Of a stretch of 64,000 nucleotides of DNA, positions 32,260 to 45,440 are shown piece by piece; the first letter of the stretch is position 1, and each line of letters opens with the position of its first letter. Below the pieces are notes generated by a model. The model saw nothing but the letters and a program-made list of their open reading frames with translations, did no database searches and was not told the origin of the DNA. The DNA comes from Hermatobates lingyangjiaoensis (lineage: Eukaryota; Arthropoda; Insecta; Hemiptera; Hermatobatidae), in contig JAPFBL010000102.1 in the NCBI GenBank assembly GCA_026182355.1, forward strand, positions 566,501-630,500. Reading direction: 5' to 3'. A program made the translations under genes and the position numbers.

Positions 32260-33890
32260 TTGATGAACTTATAGTACTGGTGTAAACATTTAAGTAAAAA
32301 CTATTCAATGTTTTTTTTTTCTCAACGATTTATGATTGAGTGAATGTAAGGTTGTATCTTTTGGAAGAGGATACGATTGGCGCTTGTATGTAGTGTTTGC
32401 TGTGATAGAAATGATCGTTGAGGAGTACCTGTCAGTGTTATTGTTGCAGGCACGTGGAGGAAGAACTTCAAACAGATCTGATGAGAACGTTTGTAGGTAG
32501 GGAAGCATTTATTTTCCATTGTTGGATGGAGAAGCATTAAGTTGCATTTAGTAGGTTCGCTCGCTATTTATAGATTGAAATAAACGAGGTAGGCGTTGCA
32601 GTTAGGGAGTCAGTTAAGATGTGGAGATATAAGTTAATGGTGGAATGGACCATTTTTGTCTGGCCTTATTATTTATGTTGCTTGGTTGAGAAGGCTGTGT
32701 AGAGTTACATGAGGCTAAGAGAATGTACCGTTTCAATAACATACTGCGCCATTGGATATTTATGTGGGTACCGTGATTGGCCACGGCTAGCTCTCTCCAA
32801 TGAATTCACTCGATATTTATGGGCCCACAGCCCCAAGTCCTATTGAACTGCCAGCCTTACTCGCAGATTGCTCCATCAGACTCTGCTTCTGTCTCTTGTG
32901 TTCCTCTGTGCATAATCCCTTCTTATCGCCTCCTTTAACCCTTTTGCTTCCACCCTCCTGTTTACTTAGTATTTACATTTCGCCCTTCGCCACCATCTAA
33001 TCCCTCTGTTCAATCTACTACAACCCCTATTCTAACCTTTTTATTAATTCCCGTCACCCTCGAATATCGTGTCCTTCCTTATATGAATACAAAGTTAACC
33101 CTCTTTCTTATCAATAATGTTATTGGAGCAATAATTCTTCTTTAAATTGACCCTTGACTCCCAAGGGTAAACAACTCTCGATTATCTTTTAGATATCCTT
33201 AAGGGTGGAAATCTTATAGGCTTAATTAGCACATATATCTCGGGTAATCTTATTCGCGAACTTTAACTAAAATTATACATGAACAAAATTATTATGAAGT
33301 ACTTACACTCTAAATTAGTAGGATTAAACGTATTATCAACGTGATTAATAATCAGTTTGGTTCAATTAATCATTTTAATGAAGATATAACTTTTTGTTAA
33401 TTTCATCGAATTTTTAACAATTCATACAGTATCACCAAAACACAGACAAGTAACAATGCTAATAATTAAGATTATAAATAATATTAATTAGATCATTAAA
33501 AATGGATCATTGGTAACAAGCCATTTATTCCGATGAGTTATGAATTCCTAAAGTAGGGTTTATACAGTTAACTACATTTTCCATCTATTTGAATATTATT
33601 ATTTCCATTTCGGAAAGCATATAAATGCTAAATATGTAAATTGTTCACTTATAATAAAACATTTATAGTTTTACCAAGATTAGTAGATCTTTCTTTTTTA
33701 TTTCTTTGAGTTTTGCATTATGTTATGTTACTTATTTTTTTTTAAATTCTTTAAATATAAATTAACTTGATTAATTATAGATATTACCTACCTTCCTACT
33801 TGTACATTTGAATTTAAGTCTAATATATTTCTTTAAAAGTATTTCATGAAATGGCTAGAGAGTAAGGTAAATGTTGATAAACAAGAATAA
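32260..33890. other. No assigned gene
   Basis: 32305-32540 on the minus strand is open in two overlapping frames (67 and 71 codons) and is less AT-rich than its surroundings; 32800-33000 plus has a 66-codon ORF. None matches a family I know. The 32.3-33.0 kb stretch may be an old transposon or exon remnant. Confidence 0.35.
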
Positions 33891-33895
33891 AATAA

Positions 33896-35600
33896 ATGAT
33901 CTTCTGGACTGACATGTCTTTACTATGGACAGTGGGTGCAATGTTTAGAGCCTAAGGTACGGTGTGGGAGGAGGACGCTGTTTAGAGAAGAAGAAGATAA
34001 ATGATCTTCTGGACTGACATGTCTTTACTATGGACAGTGGGTGCAATGTTGAGAGCCTAAGGTGCGGTGTGGGAGGAGGACGCTGTTTAGAGAAGAAGAA
34101 GATAAATGATCTTCTGGACTGACATGTCTTTACTATGGACACTGAGTGAAATGATTGAGATCCTAAGGTGCGGTGTGGGAGGAGGACGCTGTTTAGAGAA
34201 GAAGAAGATAAATGATCTTCTGGACTGACATGTCTTTACTATGGATAGTGGGTGCAATGTTGAGAGCCTAAGGTGCCGTGTACGAGGAGGACGCTGTTTA
34301 GAGAAGAAGAAGATAAATGATCTTCTGGACTGACATGTCTTTACTATGGACACTGACTGCGATGACTGAGAATCTAAGCTGTGGTGTGGGAGGAGGACAC
34401 TGTTTAGAGAAGAAGAAGATAAATGATCTTCTGGACTGACATGTCTTTACTATGGACACTGAGTGAAATAATTGAGATCCTAAGGTGCGGTGTGGGAGGA
34501 GGACGCTGTTTAGAGAAGAAGAAGATAAATGATCTTCTGGACTGACATGTCTTTACTATGGATAGTGGGTGCAATGTTGAGAGCCTAAGGTGCCGTGTAC
34601 GAGGAGGACGCTGTTTAGAGAAGAAGAAGATAAATGATCTTCTGGACTGACATGTCTTTACTATGGACACTGACTGCGATGACTGAGAATCTAAGGTGCG
34701 ATGTGGGAAGAGGACACTGTTTAGAGAAGAAGAAGATAAATGATCTTCTGGACAGACATGTCTTTACTATGGACACTAAGTGCAATTACTAAGAAGATAA
34801 GGGTATATTGTAGGGTGTGGTGTGTGGGGGTTGTCTAATGAAGAAAAAGGATAAATAATCTTCTGGACTGAGGTATCTTTACTATGGACACTGACTGCGA
34901 TGACTGAGAGCCTAAGGTGCGGTGTGGGAGGAGGACGCTGTTTAGAGAAGAAGAAGATAAATGATCTTCTGGACTGACATGTCTTTACAATGGACACTGA
35001 GTGAAATGATTGAGAGCCTAACGTGCGGTGTGGGAGGAGGACGCTGTTTAGAGAAGAAGAAGATAAATGATCTTCTGGACTGACATGTCTTTACTATGGA
35101 CACTGAGTGAAATGATTGAGAGCCTAACGTGCGGTGTGGGAGGAGGACGCTGTTTAGAGAAGAAGAAGATAAATGATCTTCTGGACTGACATGTCTTTAC
35201 TATGGACACTGAGTGAAATGATTGAGAGCCTAACGTGCGGTGTGGGAGGAGGACGCTGTTTAGAGAAGAAGAAGATAAATGATCTTCTGGACAGACATGT
35301 CTTTACCATGGACACTAACTGTGATGACTGAGAATCTAAGGTGTGGTGTGGGAGGAGGACACTGTTTAGAGAAGAAGATAAATGATCTTCTGGACAGACA
35401 TGTCTTTACTATGAAGATGCAATTACTAAGAAGATAAGGGTATATTGTGGGGTGTGGTGTGTGGGGGTTGTCTAAAGAAGAAATGGATAAATAATCTTCT
35501 GGACTGAGGTATCTTTACTATGGACATTGTATGCAATGGCTAAAAGCCTAAGGGTATGTTGTCGGTGGTGGGGGATGACGGTTGTCTAAAGAAGAAGAAC
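33896..35600. repeat. 105-106-bp satellite array, about 16 units, with 317-bp higher-order repeat
   Basis: CTTCTGGACTGACATG recurs at 33901, 34006, 34111, 34217, 34322, 34428, 34534 and 34639, then, with changes, to 35496. Most steps are 105-106 bp. Units 34087-34353 and 34404-34670 encode identical 88-residue conceptual peptides 317 bp apart, showing a three-unit higher-order repeat. Later units (34966-35284) are near-identical monomers. Units near 34800 and 35430 are a diverged type (109-115 bp, GGTGTGTGGGGGTTG). The ORFs it creates on the minus strand are repeat artefacts. Confidence 0.95.
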
Positions 35601-36965
35601 ATATCTTCTGAACTGATTAAAATATCGTTAGCCTCGTGTTGTTAATATTGTAAAGAATTCGTAATTTCCAAGTTATAACAATAGAGTAATATCTTTATGA
35701 TAAGTTAAAAATGCCTCCATTTCATATTAATTATTGTCTTTACTAATGATTAGAATTCCCAAAATGTTAACCCGCTACATAAAATGAATAACTAAAATAT
35801 CCAGTCATGTTCATGTTTCTACCTTGATATTTATACTTTATAATTAGAATATAAAGCATTTATTTAAAGTATTAAATTCGCTTTTTTTGTTAAAAATATA
35901 TTTTAATATGTACACAGTATGAATGGAAGGAAACAGTTTCATTATTCAAATTTAAAAATTTGATTTTATGTTGCAGGTATGCTGAACAAGTCTTTTACTT
36001 CTGATTACTGTAAGTTATCTTTTGATGTTTCTTTTCTTTTGAGTTAACTATGTAATATGCTATGATAAAGTTAATTAAAAACAATTCGCCGAGTTCGTTC
36101 ATATATTGTTTAAGTGTTTTTCAAACGAACAATATTCGATTATAACCTAGATTCATCTAACTTAGAATTGACTTTTTATTTAAATATTTGCTTTGTTAAA
36201 TTTTGTAAAAAGTCTTCCTTTTGAATTTTTTAAAACTAATTGGCAGAAAATAATTTAATTTATTTATCAAACCAAATCCTTATGAAGAACTACTATTGAA
36301 TAGGCAGACTGCGTAAAATTCAGGAGTAATAAAATTGTACTAGACACCTAGTATCGTTAGATGATGTCACTGTCAGAAGAAGGAGCTTCTACCTCCTACT
36401 AATTAATTAATATAGGTTTATTGATCCATTGATTAATTAAGGATCAAACTATTTATTTGTTATCATTTTTACTGTAATACCTTAGATTGGTTTTAAACAT
36501 TTAAAAGGAGTCTATTTTTTCAGTTGCAATATTTTTTGCTTCAAATTAGTATTGAATGTTTGGAAAGAATTAGCTGTTTAGTTTAGATTAGTATCAAAAA
36601 TTAATTTATAGTATGGGGTAGATGAACGCAACATTCCATTTTGAGGTTTTTTTTCGAATTTTGCAAAGTACATCATAATATTTAATTTTGACGTTAGTAT
36701 CATTGATTTGAAAGTAAAAAAAAGCAACTATTTTTATATTTTGACAGATTGCGACAAAATTTGCAGCTTCTCTATATGACTTAAAACTGTAAGTTTTAAG
36801 TATGAAGAGATAATCCAAAAAATCACAAGTATAATAAAGTTTAGTATGAATGAATGTATGACACCTTTACATTTACTGGATCAGCTGATTTATCTAATCA
36901 GCCTATAGAGTATGGTTACCATACAGTTACTATGCTGTACAGTATAATATCTTCCATACAGTATA
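35601..36965. other. No recognised feature
   Basis: AT-rich, no repeats or ORFs of note beyond a 70-codon minus ORF at 36606-36818 with no known domain. Confidence 0.5.
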
Positions 36966-36967
36966 TC

Positions 36968-37079
36968 ATACTATATACTATAATGTTACATTTGCGGTCG
37001 GACAGCTCTTGCCAATGACTCCTGCCTGGGTTTATACTTTGATAAGCAGCACACATAGCAACCTTATAGTATATAGTAT
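36968..37079. mobile_element. Small MITE candidate, 112 bp
   Basis: Ends are imperfect 20-bp inverted repeats: 36968-36987 (ATACTATATACTATAATGTT) against 37060-37079, with one mismatch by eye. The interior is GC-richer than the flanks. No target duplication resolved. Confidence 0.4.
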
Positions 37080-38190
37080 CAAAACTTCCTTTTTGTATAT
37101 TTATAACTATTGTACAGTATAGCCTCACTCATTTGCCTTTCATCTTTCCTGACCTTGTGTACTCCATGATTTTCCTCTCAAAGTTTCTTTTTTAATAATT
37201 CTAGCAATTTAGTGACTTTGTAGGCAAGTTTTTAAAAGAGAAATGCTCACATTCAATTAGACTGTAAAATGATAACAAAATTTACAATAAATCTCAGTAG
37301 ATATAAAACAAAAACAACGTAAAAGAGAGAGATAATTTAGTAAAACTGTTAAATGATATTAAAATAACATTGTTAGTTACCAGCTTGGGTTCGTCGTTCC
37401 TGTTGATTGGTTGCAGGCTTTAGTAATTTATCATTACTACATATTACTACATTATTATTGTATTAATGAGTAAGACTGTCTTTTGAATGTGTATACCAAT
37501 AATATTTTAGCATTTTTAGTATCATACATTAGTGTTTTAAAACTCCACCAATAATTTGTGAATTTTTGGAATTCCTGGGAGGGAATGGAACGTAATAACT
37601 CCCCCACAAATAGCGGAAGTAAGCATTGGGAAAACAAATATTACATATGAACATGCATTGTTTCCAAGGTGTGTTGACAAATTTAGAAATACTCCTATGA
37701 GTTTAGAGTAGGAATGAAAATGCTTGTAAACAAAATAAATAAAAAATATTATTTATTGTTAGATTTTACCTGTCTTGTGGATATCATGAATTGTAAACAT
37801 AACTGCCTTAGATGTTCCAAAGAAATACATAAAAAAACGTAAATTCATGATAATAGAATCATATGAAAAAATACCAACAGCAATTTTTTTTGGATATTCG
37901 TTGATATATTTAAATTTATACAACATGATACTCTTTTGTCAGGAACAAGAACCGAGTACGTCCTGTCAGAGACGTAAAGCCTTCAGATAGAGCCAAGCTC
38001 ACGATTCGATTAATTCAACCAACATGTTCGCAAACACCTTAATCTGTCCATTAAATTTTGATCAAGTTTTGTTTTATATATTAATCTATTTTTACTAAAT
38101 TGTATCTCTTTTTTTTTCCTAGTTCATTTTGGTAGAGAAATATTGTGATCAATATTCATATTTCTATATTTTCAAGTACAAATATGAAAA
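37080..38190. other. No recognised feature
   Basis: AT-rich sequence without recognised repeats or genes. Confidence 0.5.
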
Positions 38191-38199
38191 AAAGTAACA

Positions 38200-38339
38200 G
38201 AGAGTAAAAAAAAAAACACTTATCGACTCTAATTTTTGGGCAGTCCGTCTTCAGGAGAGAAAAGAAAGACAGAGACTTGCAACAGAAACCTTGGGTTATT
38301 CTTCGTGCTTCTCCAGTGTTCTTGGTCTCTGGTCTCTGG

Positions 38340-38426
<87 letters not shown>

Positions 38427-38515
38427 CTCTTTCTCTTTTGACTCCTGAAAACATTTTTTTCGAAAATTAGAATGAATAAGTGTGTTACTTTCCTTCAGAT
38501 TTGAACTCGTGTTGA
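38200..38515. mobile_element. Family C HHR-type inverted pair split by (CT)n
   Basis: Left minus-strand arm: CTGAAGA, extra C, GGACTGCCC then AAAAATTAGAGTC (about 38223-38257). Right plus-strand arm: CTGAAAACA...TCGAAAATTAGAATGAATAAGTGTG (about 38443-38485). Both cores are decayed. The loop holds a (CT)n tract of about 60 bp plus CTTT repeats (38340-38440). Confidence 0.55.
38341..38440. repeat. (CT)n-(CTTT)n microsatellite
   Basis: Pure CT from about 38345 to 38403, then CTTT units. Confidence 0.95.
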
Positions 38516-41500
38516 CCAGTTTGATAGTTTTTTTCGAATTTAAAATGAGTTATTATTGTATATTTTATAATATTTGCATATATATAAACTGTAAAACAGA
38601 ATAAATGGTTGTCCCTCATCCGTTAATTAAGGCAGTAGCCGTGCTAATTTCCATGGTATTTTTTTATCACTCCTAAAGCTTTAAATTTTTCTCCTTATCG
38701 GTAGCACTCAATGATGATACCATTACCACATGGTAATTTTCTTTATTTATGTGTTATAGCATTTACTATTATAATACTATTAAAGTATTAATATAATTAA
38801 TACTTTATAGTATTAATAAATTAAAGTAATAATACTTTAAAGTATTAAAGTATTTGTTGTAGTTTTAATTTTTGTAGCTTTTATTTTCATGTATACTTAT
38901 CTTTGATAACTATATGTCATTGCCTGGCCTACTGGTCGATCTTCTTTCCGATGACGTCAGCGAATACCATCCTTCGTCGTGAACCATTTCATTTTTCTTT
39001 ATATATAGAGGATTACGAACTTTGTAACCGTTTTTTTCTCCATTTTGCTTCTTCATTCTACTACATTATTCATTTTTCTGAAATCGGAAAGGTAATTATT
39101 CCGAATTCCTGTCTCAATTTGAATATTTATAAACCAAAAATCTAAATTTGAAAGTTATTCTACATTTAAAGTTATAAAAATAAACTAAAAAAAAAAATTG
39201 TTTTGAATCGAGAATTCGAAATCTTAAAAATACATAATAACTATCAGTTTTGTATTGAGAATATATTATTAGAGACTGATCGATGTTTTTGAGAAAGAAC
39301 GTTAGCTAAGATAGTAGATTAAAATATTATTACTAGCAACCTCTGTGTTGATAAAATACCTAGCTAAAGATTTAGCATAATTCATCTTTTTAAGCATTCA
39401 TTAGGCGAAAATTAGACATGGAGAGTTGTAAGAGCGATATAACCTTGAGAATACCAAAAAGATGTACCTCTGAGATTGAAATCCTTCTATCGGTAAGTGA
39501 GATGTAAACTAAGTATGGGCAAAAAAACTTCCAACTTAATTTTCTTGCGGTCTTAAGGAATGTATTTTTATACTCTATGCAGTCATAAATATTTCATTGT
39601 GCTTATTTCATTGTTGTCGGACTTTCAGATAGAATTTATCGTAGAAGAAATAGAAATATGGAAGGCTCAAAGAATCCTGTTACCTCATGGGACGTCTTTA
39701 TAGTTAGACAGCTAAAGAGGGTATTGTAAGCGTTTCAGACAAGTTACCTGGGATCAGTTTCACAAAGGCGTTAAATAGTGGTTGAGAAAGGTACTGAATG
39801 GAAGAGATTTATTCAAAGCACTGGCCGACTGACTAGGTTCAGTTCTTAGCCTAGGGAGTTCTATTGTACCGCGTATTTGTCACACTTGTCAAAGATTGTT
39901 CGTTGTCAAGGAACATCTTTCCAGAAGCCGCTACAATTCACACCTGTGAGGGGAGGAAAAAAAACTGTAAAAGGTAATAACATTTTTGGCTACCTTTTGA
40001 TTTTCTGCTTCCGATGAGCATCCACGCGTTTGTACAAACGCGTTGCCATCATTACCTCAACTCTTCAAACATGTAAACTACCCACATAACATTTCTTACC
40101 ACCAATATACACTTTTAAAAATAGTAAACTTTGATATTTTTGTTATAAAAGATGGGAGAACGAATATTCCTTTTTTTTCTGTTTATCCAACATCTATAGT
40201 TTTTCGCCTTATATGCTCTCTAAAGGGAAACATTTGTCGCACCATTTTATGACTCAATAGTACACATTAGTCATGGGAGAGTTGCATTACTAGAGCGGTG
40301 TCACCCATGCAAGTATTAACCGTGCTCAGTGGTGCTTCACTTCATTAATCTAGTGAATATATAGAAATCATAACAGCATTGCTAAAGACGGTAGCTATAA
40401 AAAAAATTAAAGTTTTCTAAAAAAATATTACTAATTGTTGTCTATTGATATACTGAAACGAAAGCAAAGGGTAAACATATGAATAGACTTACCAGAGATA
40501 ATGAATGTGTTTACATTTATGCTATATCTAAATATATCAACAAATGTAATTCCATTTCATTAAATTTACTCTAAACAACTAGCCACCTTATCTCGCTTAC
40601 CTTCCTTGTTACTCAATTCATTTCAAATGACTCCATTCTCAGGAGTAAATTAAAGGCTATTTTAGACAATTGTGTTTTTGGAAAACAACAAAGAATCTTC
40701 TGTTGATTCGATTTGTTTCTTCCTGTTTCATCTAACTTATCCTTTATTACCTTGTTTTATAAAATAATAACTAAGTTATAATCATTTATATATTTTGACA
40801 TTTCTATATTTGCAATATTAGCCTCAAAAATAAGGATGAAAGCATATTAGTGAAATCTTTGCCAATTTTTTTTTAAACTAGTCAAATAAGGGACAATACC
40901 TACTTGTATACACTACAATAACTACTCATAAATCTTTGACCATAAAGAATTATTACTCAGGGTTTGTAAAAATCTTTAAAATAAATATTTTAATGGAAAA
41001 AATTCTGATTAAATAATTTTACAGTAACTATTTTTTATTCTCATTAAAATGTATGGTATCGTTTTCAATATAATTGTTTATTGATTGTAATAACTTGCTT
41101 GTAATGGTAACTCGTGAGAGCTGCGTGAATGTTCGTAGTAGAAAGCAGTAAGAACTCAAGTAATTGTGTGAAGCACACTCAGGTCTACCTTCACAGTGGA
41201 CGATCGTTTCCTTCCGTCCGATTTCAGCCGCACACAAACAAATGCATGTAACTTTCCGCTTGAATTAAAATGACCAATTATTTATAGGAAACGATGTAGT
41301 AGAATGAATCATGCTTAATAGTTAATAAATGACTTTTTTTTTGTTTAATGAGTTACTATAAATAGAATACCTCATGTAGTTTTGCATTTAGGATGCAAGT
41401 TTGTTTTTTTGCTCATAGTCAGTTACAGTACAGAAGAGCAGCTTCTATCGTCGGCACTCTTAACTATCGCATTTATTACTCAGTTAGATATTTATGCCAT

Positions 41501-41530
41501 GTAAAATAAAAAATATACAATTTATTATTT
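38516..41530. other. No recognised feature
   Basis: Three kilobases of AT-rich DNA. ORFs at 38903-39145 (80 codons, plus), 40043-40252 and 41028-41237 lack any domain I recognise. 38755-38850 is a block of AATACTTTA/TATTAAAGTA words, a decayed short-unit repeat. Confidence 0.5.
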
Positions 41531-41544
41531 TAAATAATAATAAT

Positions 41545-41900
41545 TAAATGAAATGATCCAGCGGAATTTTAAGTAAACTAGAATAAAAATAAAGAAATAC
41601 AATAAATAATAATAAATACATAGCAGTTTCAATGTTAAACTTTCAGTTTTGTACGATTGTGAATGTGAATATAATGAATGAATAGATGAATGATGAATAA
41701 TTTAGTAAAGGCAGGATTATTCCTTTACGGCATGCTTGGTCACCAATTCTCCTTTCTCTAGAAGACGGATTTTCTGAAAATTTCAGTTAGTGTGTTTCTT
41801 TTAGTCTATGTGTCGATTTTGTCTTCATCGATTTTGAATCCGTGTTCTGTCCAGTTTTGATAGTCTGTCTTTCCGTTTTTATTGCGAATGATTTAAGAGT
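41545..41900 (+). mobile_element. Decayed family B and C arm fragments
   Basis: 41545-41575 matches the family B end (AAATGATCCAGCGGAATTTTAA). 41740-41860 matches the family C arm: CTAGAAGACGGATTTTCTG then AAAATTTCAGTTAGTGTGTTTCTTT. The HHR boxes are degraded (CTAGAAGA; GAAAA kept). Confidence 0.5.
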
Positions 41901-42318
41901 TACATTGACTAAAATTCAGGGGAATTTTATAATTTCACCTAATTTTATTATTTTAATTGGTGAAATAAAAGTTTCAAGAAATAAAATTGTATTCTATGTT
42001 TTTAAGCTTCTATTTCTGAATGATTCTTTTTACGTGGATTGACTTAATACTTATTACATTTCGACTGAAAAACCACATCACGGTGGCTTTCATAAATATC
42101 ATATGTCTGTTGAAATCTTGAAACAAATTGAATATTTTCAATTGTTTTGTGTGTTATATGAAGGGTTAGTCTAGTAAAAGTTAAAAAAAAATTTAATATA
42201 TCAAGTTTTAAGAATTGTATCAATAACCAAATTTACTTGTATTATTTAACAAACTGAGTGGCATCACATCACACATCATATGGGGTATGATTTTGACAAT
42301 CAAGTTTCATAAAAGTGA
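41901..42318. other. No recognised feature
   Basis: AT-rich spacer between the family C arm and the decayed array. Confidence 0.5.
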
Positions 42319-42319
42319 G

Positions 42320-43145
42320 TGGTTTTACTGATAAGCATTTCTGTAAGATATCGTTTTCTATCATCAGGCATGATGTAACATAGGTTTTTGGTAACCAGGT
42401 ATGATTTAGGATAGCGTTTCTTGCTATCAGGCTTACAACAGGTTAGAATTATTGCCGACCAGGTTTGGAACTCAGTAGTGCTTTTGTCAATCCTGATACA
42501 GTTAGTTTTTCTGCCTATCAGGTTGGATGTAGCATAGCGTATTAGCCGATCAGGACTGACAAGGTTAGCGTATTCAGACATCGTCAGGATTTGGAGTAGC
42601 TTTTTTGGCGACCAGGTATGATTTAGAGTAGCTCTTTTGCCAATCAGGCTTAATATAGGTTAGATTTATTGCCGATCAAGTTTAATAGAGAGTGGCTTTT
42701 TGCCCATCAAGCTTGATATATGTGAGCGTCGCTTTTTTTCACGATCCATTTTTTTATTACATAGCCTGTTTTGCCGATCAATGATGTTATCGTATAGTGT
42801 TTTTGCCGATTAGTCTTGATATATGTGAACGTAGATTTCATCACGATCCGGTTTTATATAGAATAGTGTGTTTGCCAATCAATTATCTTATACTATAGTG
42901 TTTTGCTGATCGGGCTTGATATACGTGAGTGTAGCTTTTGTAACGATCCCGTTTTATCGTAGCTTTTTTTTCAATCAGGTTTTACATAGGATAGCATGTT
43001 TTGCCGATCAATAATTTTATAGAATAGCGTTTTTGCCCATCAGACTTGATATAGCATAGATTTCGTGCCGATCAGGTTTATGTAGGAGGGCATGTTTTGC
43101 CTATCATCCTTGTGTAGGTTTGCGCTTTTCCCGATCAGAATTAAT
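42320..43145. repeat. Decayed tandem array of ~32-bp units, about 25 copies
   Basis: The words GCCGATCAGG/GCCAATCAGG/GCCCATCA recur every 28-40 bp, usually followed by CTTGATATAGG or TTTTATATAGG and then ATAGCGTTTTT. Period and sequence are loose, so the array is old. The 93-codon minus ORF at 42300-42581 comes from the repeat. Confidence 0.8.
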
Positions 43146-44700
43146 AAGTTGTCTGTTTTTACTCTTTTTATTCCATATGTTAGATAGCTAAGCATATGCT
43201 CTTCCAAGCCTAAACGATGACAGATACTACTTTAAGAATTGCACTCTGATAATATTATGTGAATAAATTTGGGTCCTTCAATATAGAAGCAATCCGCTAA
43301 CATAGCTATTCCTTAGAAAAACTTGATTCTACATGAAGAATGATGCACCGTTCCTGCTTTTAGATAAATACTGTCGATGAAATCCTGTATGTGTGGGGGT
43401 TAGAAATAACAGCTTTTCATATCAGAGAACTTTTAAAAATTTATTAAATTTTCTTTTTATCAATTTTTCCTTAATATTATTTCGTATACTGAATTATTAA
43501 TGTTATTTTAACTTAGCTTTCCTGAAGTAGAGCTGTTTTATAATCTCAGGTGATCGTTGGAAATGACTTCTCCAAGAAAGTCAAGTTAGGCATTAATACA
43601 GAAATCTTGATCCGAAATAAACCAGTTTATATAGTATGACAAAGGGCTTTTGTTCTACTTGTATTCCTACCATGTTAGCAACAGCCTTTAACCTAACCTA
43701 AACAACGCTTCAGTAATACGCTAATAATGCTAAAACCACTGAAGTTCAATATTACCCTCTACCTCATATTCCATCTAATATTTGACTTCTCTTATTCCTT
43801 CTTTAACCTTTTCTAAAACTGCTTACAAAAGAAAACACTTTTATGTCTATTATTTTCTTACGATTTCTCTTTCAAAAGAATTATAAATAAATCCTCAAAT
43901 TCTTTTCACAAAAGTATTGGTATTTACTTAGCTTTTTTTTTCTTTTCATTGATATTTACTTTAAAAAAGAAATAAAATATTCATTGAACAAATCAGGAAA
44001 ACTTACTTAACTGCTAATTGGCAATTATAAGAGATTTTAATTTATTCATTATCTGATAAAAATTTTCGTCTTATATTTAATAAAATAGCATTATGAGCTA
44101 TGGTTTCTTCGCATAAAATACTGTACTTAATATTTGCAAAAAGTGTGAAATACAGTTTAAGAAAATGATTTTTTTTTTGTTCCTTTATTTAAATCAAAAG
44201 CATCTTTACTTGAATTATTCATGACTTTATTAATTTAAAATGCTTTTGATGACTATCTACGAATATTTTTATTGTCTGTTCTTTTAATCATTCGAAGAAA
44301 ATTTCAAGAAAATAGCAGCGACGAAGGTTTGATTTGTTTTTAGAGATCAGGAGAAACGTCCTCATTATTTGTTATGCATATATATATATATATTTGTAAA
44401 TTTAGGGAGCAGTTCTTCTTTTATGCAATAAAGAAAAAGGCTGGGGTGAAATTGGATTTTCAAAATTTTTATTTTTAATTTTAAGGAGTATAAGTATTTT
44501 TAGTCAATTCTTTTATTTAAATAATGTTAAGATTTATATATTTTCTTTTTTTCTAATTATTATTTTATTTTTAATTTATTTAAATAGCTTAAATTTAAAG
44601 CGTGGCTCTGAAGAAGCTAAAATAGGATTTCCTTTTAAATATTTAAGGGAGCTGCCTCCAATTTTTCCAATTAAAAGAACAGACAATAAAATATGATTAA
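43146..44700. other. No recognised gene
   Basis: AT-rich, with a short TA tract at about 44378-44392. A CCTAACCTAA word at 43689-43698 resembles the SINE tail, but no SINE body precedes it. Confidence 0.45.
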
Positions 44701-44702
44701 CT

Positions 44703-44728
44703 CTGAAGATGGTCAAGGAGACCGAAAC
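44703..44728 (+). ncRNA. Hammerhead ribozyme core candidate
   Basis: CTGAAGA (44703-44709), extra T, four-pair stem GGTC/GACC closing AAGGA, GAAAC (44724-44728), then ATGTCAG. All invariant positions present. The ATGTC after GAAAC gives a possible UH cleavage site (GUC). A decayed relative with the same stem is at about 12240-12270 (minus). Confidence 0.65.
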
Positions 44729-44861
44729 ATGTCAGTTATGAAAAATAAATCATTTGGAGAACTAGTGTATTTATAACCAGAAAGATTTAAATCAAATGTG
44801 AGAAAACTTGAAAGATCGACTATGAATTGATTCATGCCACAGTACAAAGGTCGTTCAACAA

Positions 44862-44864
<3 letters not shown>

Positions 44865-44908
<44 letters not shown>
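44865..44908. repeat. (TA)n microsatellite
   Basis: TA tract immediately before the family E palindrome. Confidence 0.95.
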
Positions 44909-44910
<2 letters not shown>

Positions 44911-44934
44911 ATTTCATATAAACATGTGAAATAA

Positions 44935-45180
44935 CAATCAATGATCAAACCAGGATAAGAAATGGGAAAACAAGACTGAGATCTTTTAACCGTAACAAGC
45001 GGTCTTCGTCAGAGTCAAAAACCCAACTGAACATTAGATGCAGAAACTCAACTCCTCACCAGATGTTTTTCTGCATCTAGTGTTCAGTTGGGTTTTTGAC
45101 TCTGACGAAGACCACTTGTTATGGTCGAAAGATCTTAGTCTTGTTTTCCCATTTCTTATTGTGGTTTGATCATTGATATA
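44935..45180. mobile_element. Palindromic HHR element, family E
   Basis: CAATGATCAAACC at the left and GGTTTGATCATTG at the right bound long imperfect arms. These include AAGACT/AGTCTT, GACTCTGACGAAGACC and CAACTGAACA.TAGATGCAG blocks and their complements around a short apex near 45045-45065. The right core is complete (45102-45130). The left one (about 44987-45013, minus) has AAAA in place of GAAA. Related fragments: 10211-10260, 19950-20115, 24850-25010, 48960-49110. Confidence 0.75.
45102..45130 (+). ncRNA. Hammerhead ribozyme core candidate, family E
   Basis: CTGACGA (45102-45108), extra A, five-pair stem GACCA/TGGTC closing CTTGTTA, GAAA (45127-45130), then GATCTTAGTC. AAGATCTT across the box is self-complementary, and AGTC supplies a possible cleavage triplet. 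Confidence 0.65.
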
Positions 45181-45299
45181 TTAATATATGGAATAATAAA
45201 ATACAAATATTGTGCAGTTTTATTTGTACATATATAACTGAAATATATGTGAACTGGCTGTTAGAATGATATAAATATAAAATTGGGGCCTGGGTCATT

Positions 45300-45440
45300 T
45301 TTTTAGGTATAACAAAAACGAAATCAACACAAAGATAGACACAAACATAACTCACTTCTATATTTCGACAATCGCCGATATCGGGAGTTGATGTGTCCTG
45401 AAGGGAGGAAAGTTGGTGACTCATTCTGTATAGCACGGTG
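45300..45440 (-). mobile_element. Decayed family B arm
   Basis: Minus strand: CCCGATATCGGCGATTGTCG then AAATATAGAAGTGAGTTATGTTTGTG. The arm end matches family B. The first HHR box reads CCCGATA, so the core is lost. Confidence 0.55.

Noticed and set aside
32305..32540. Another PLE endonuclease remnant on the minus strand
   Set aside because: Some residues looked suggestive, but the His/Arg/Glu/Asn order of the GIY-YIG domain is not there.
33945..34997. Series of 65-88-codon minus-strand ORFs with repeated peptide units
   Set aside because: They follow the 105-106-bp satellite and end or shift frame with unit-length changes.
43680..43700. SINE tail (CCTAACCTAA)
   Set aside because: No SINE body or tRNA-like head precedes it; two units can occur by chance.
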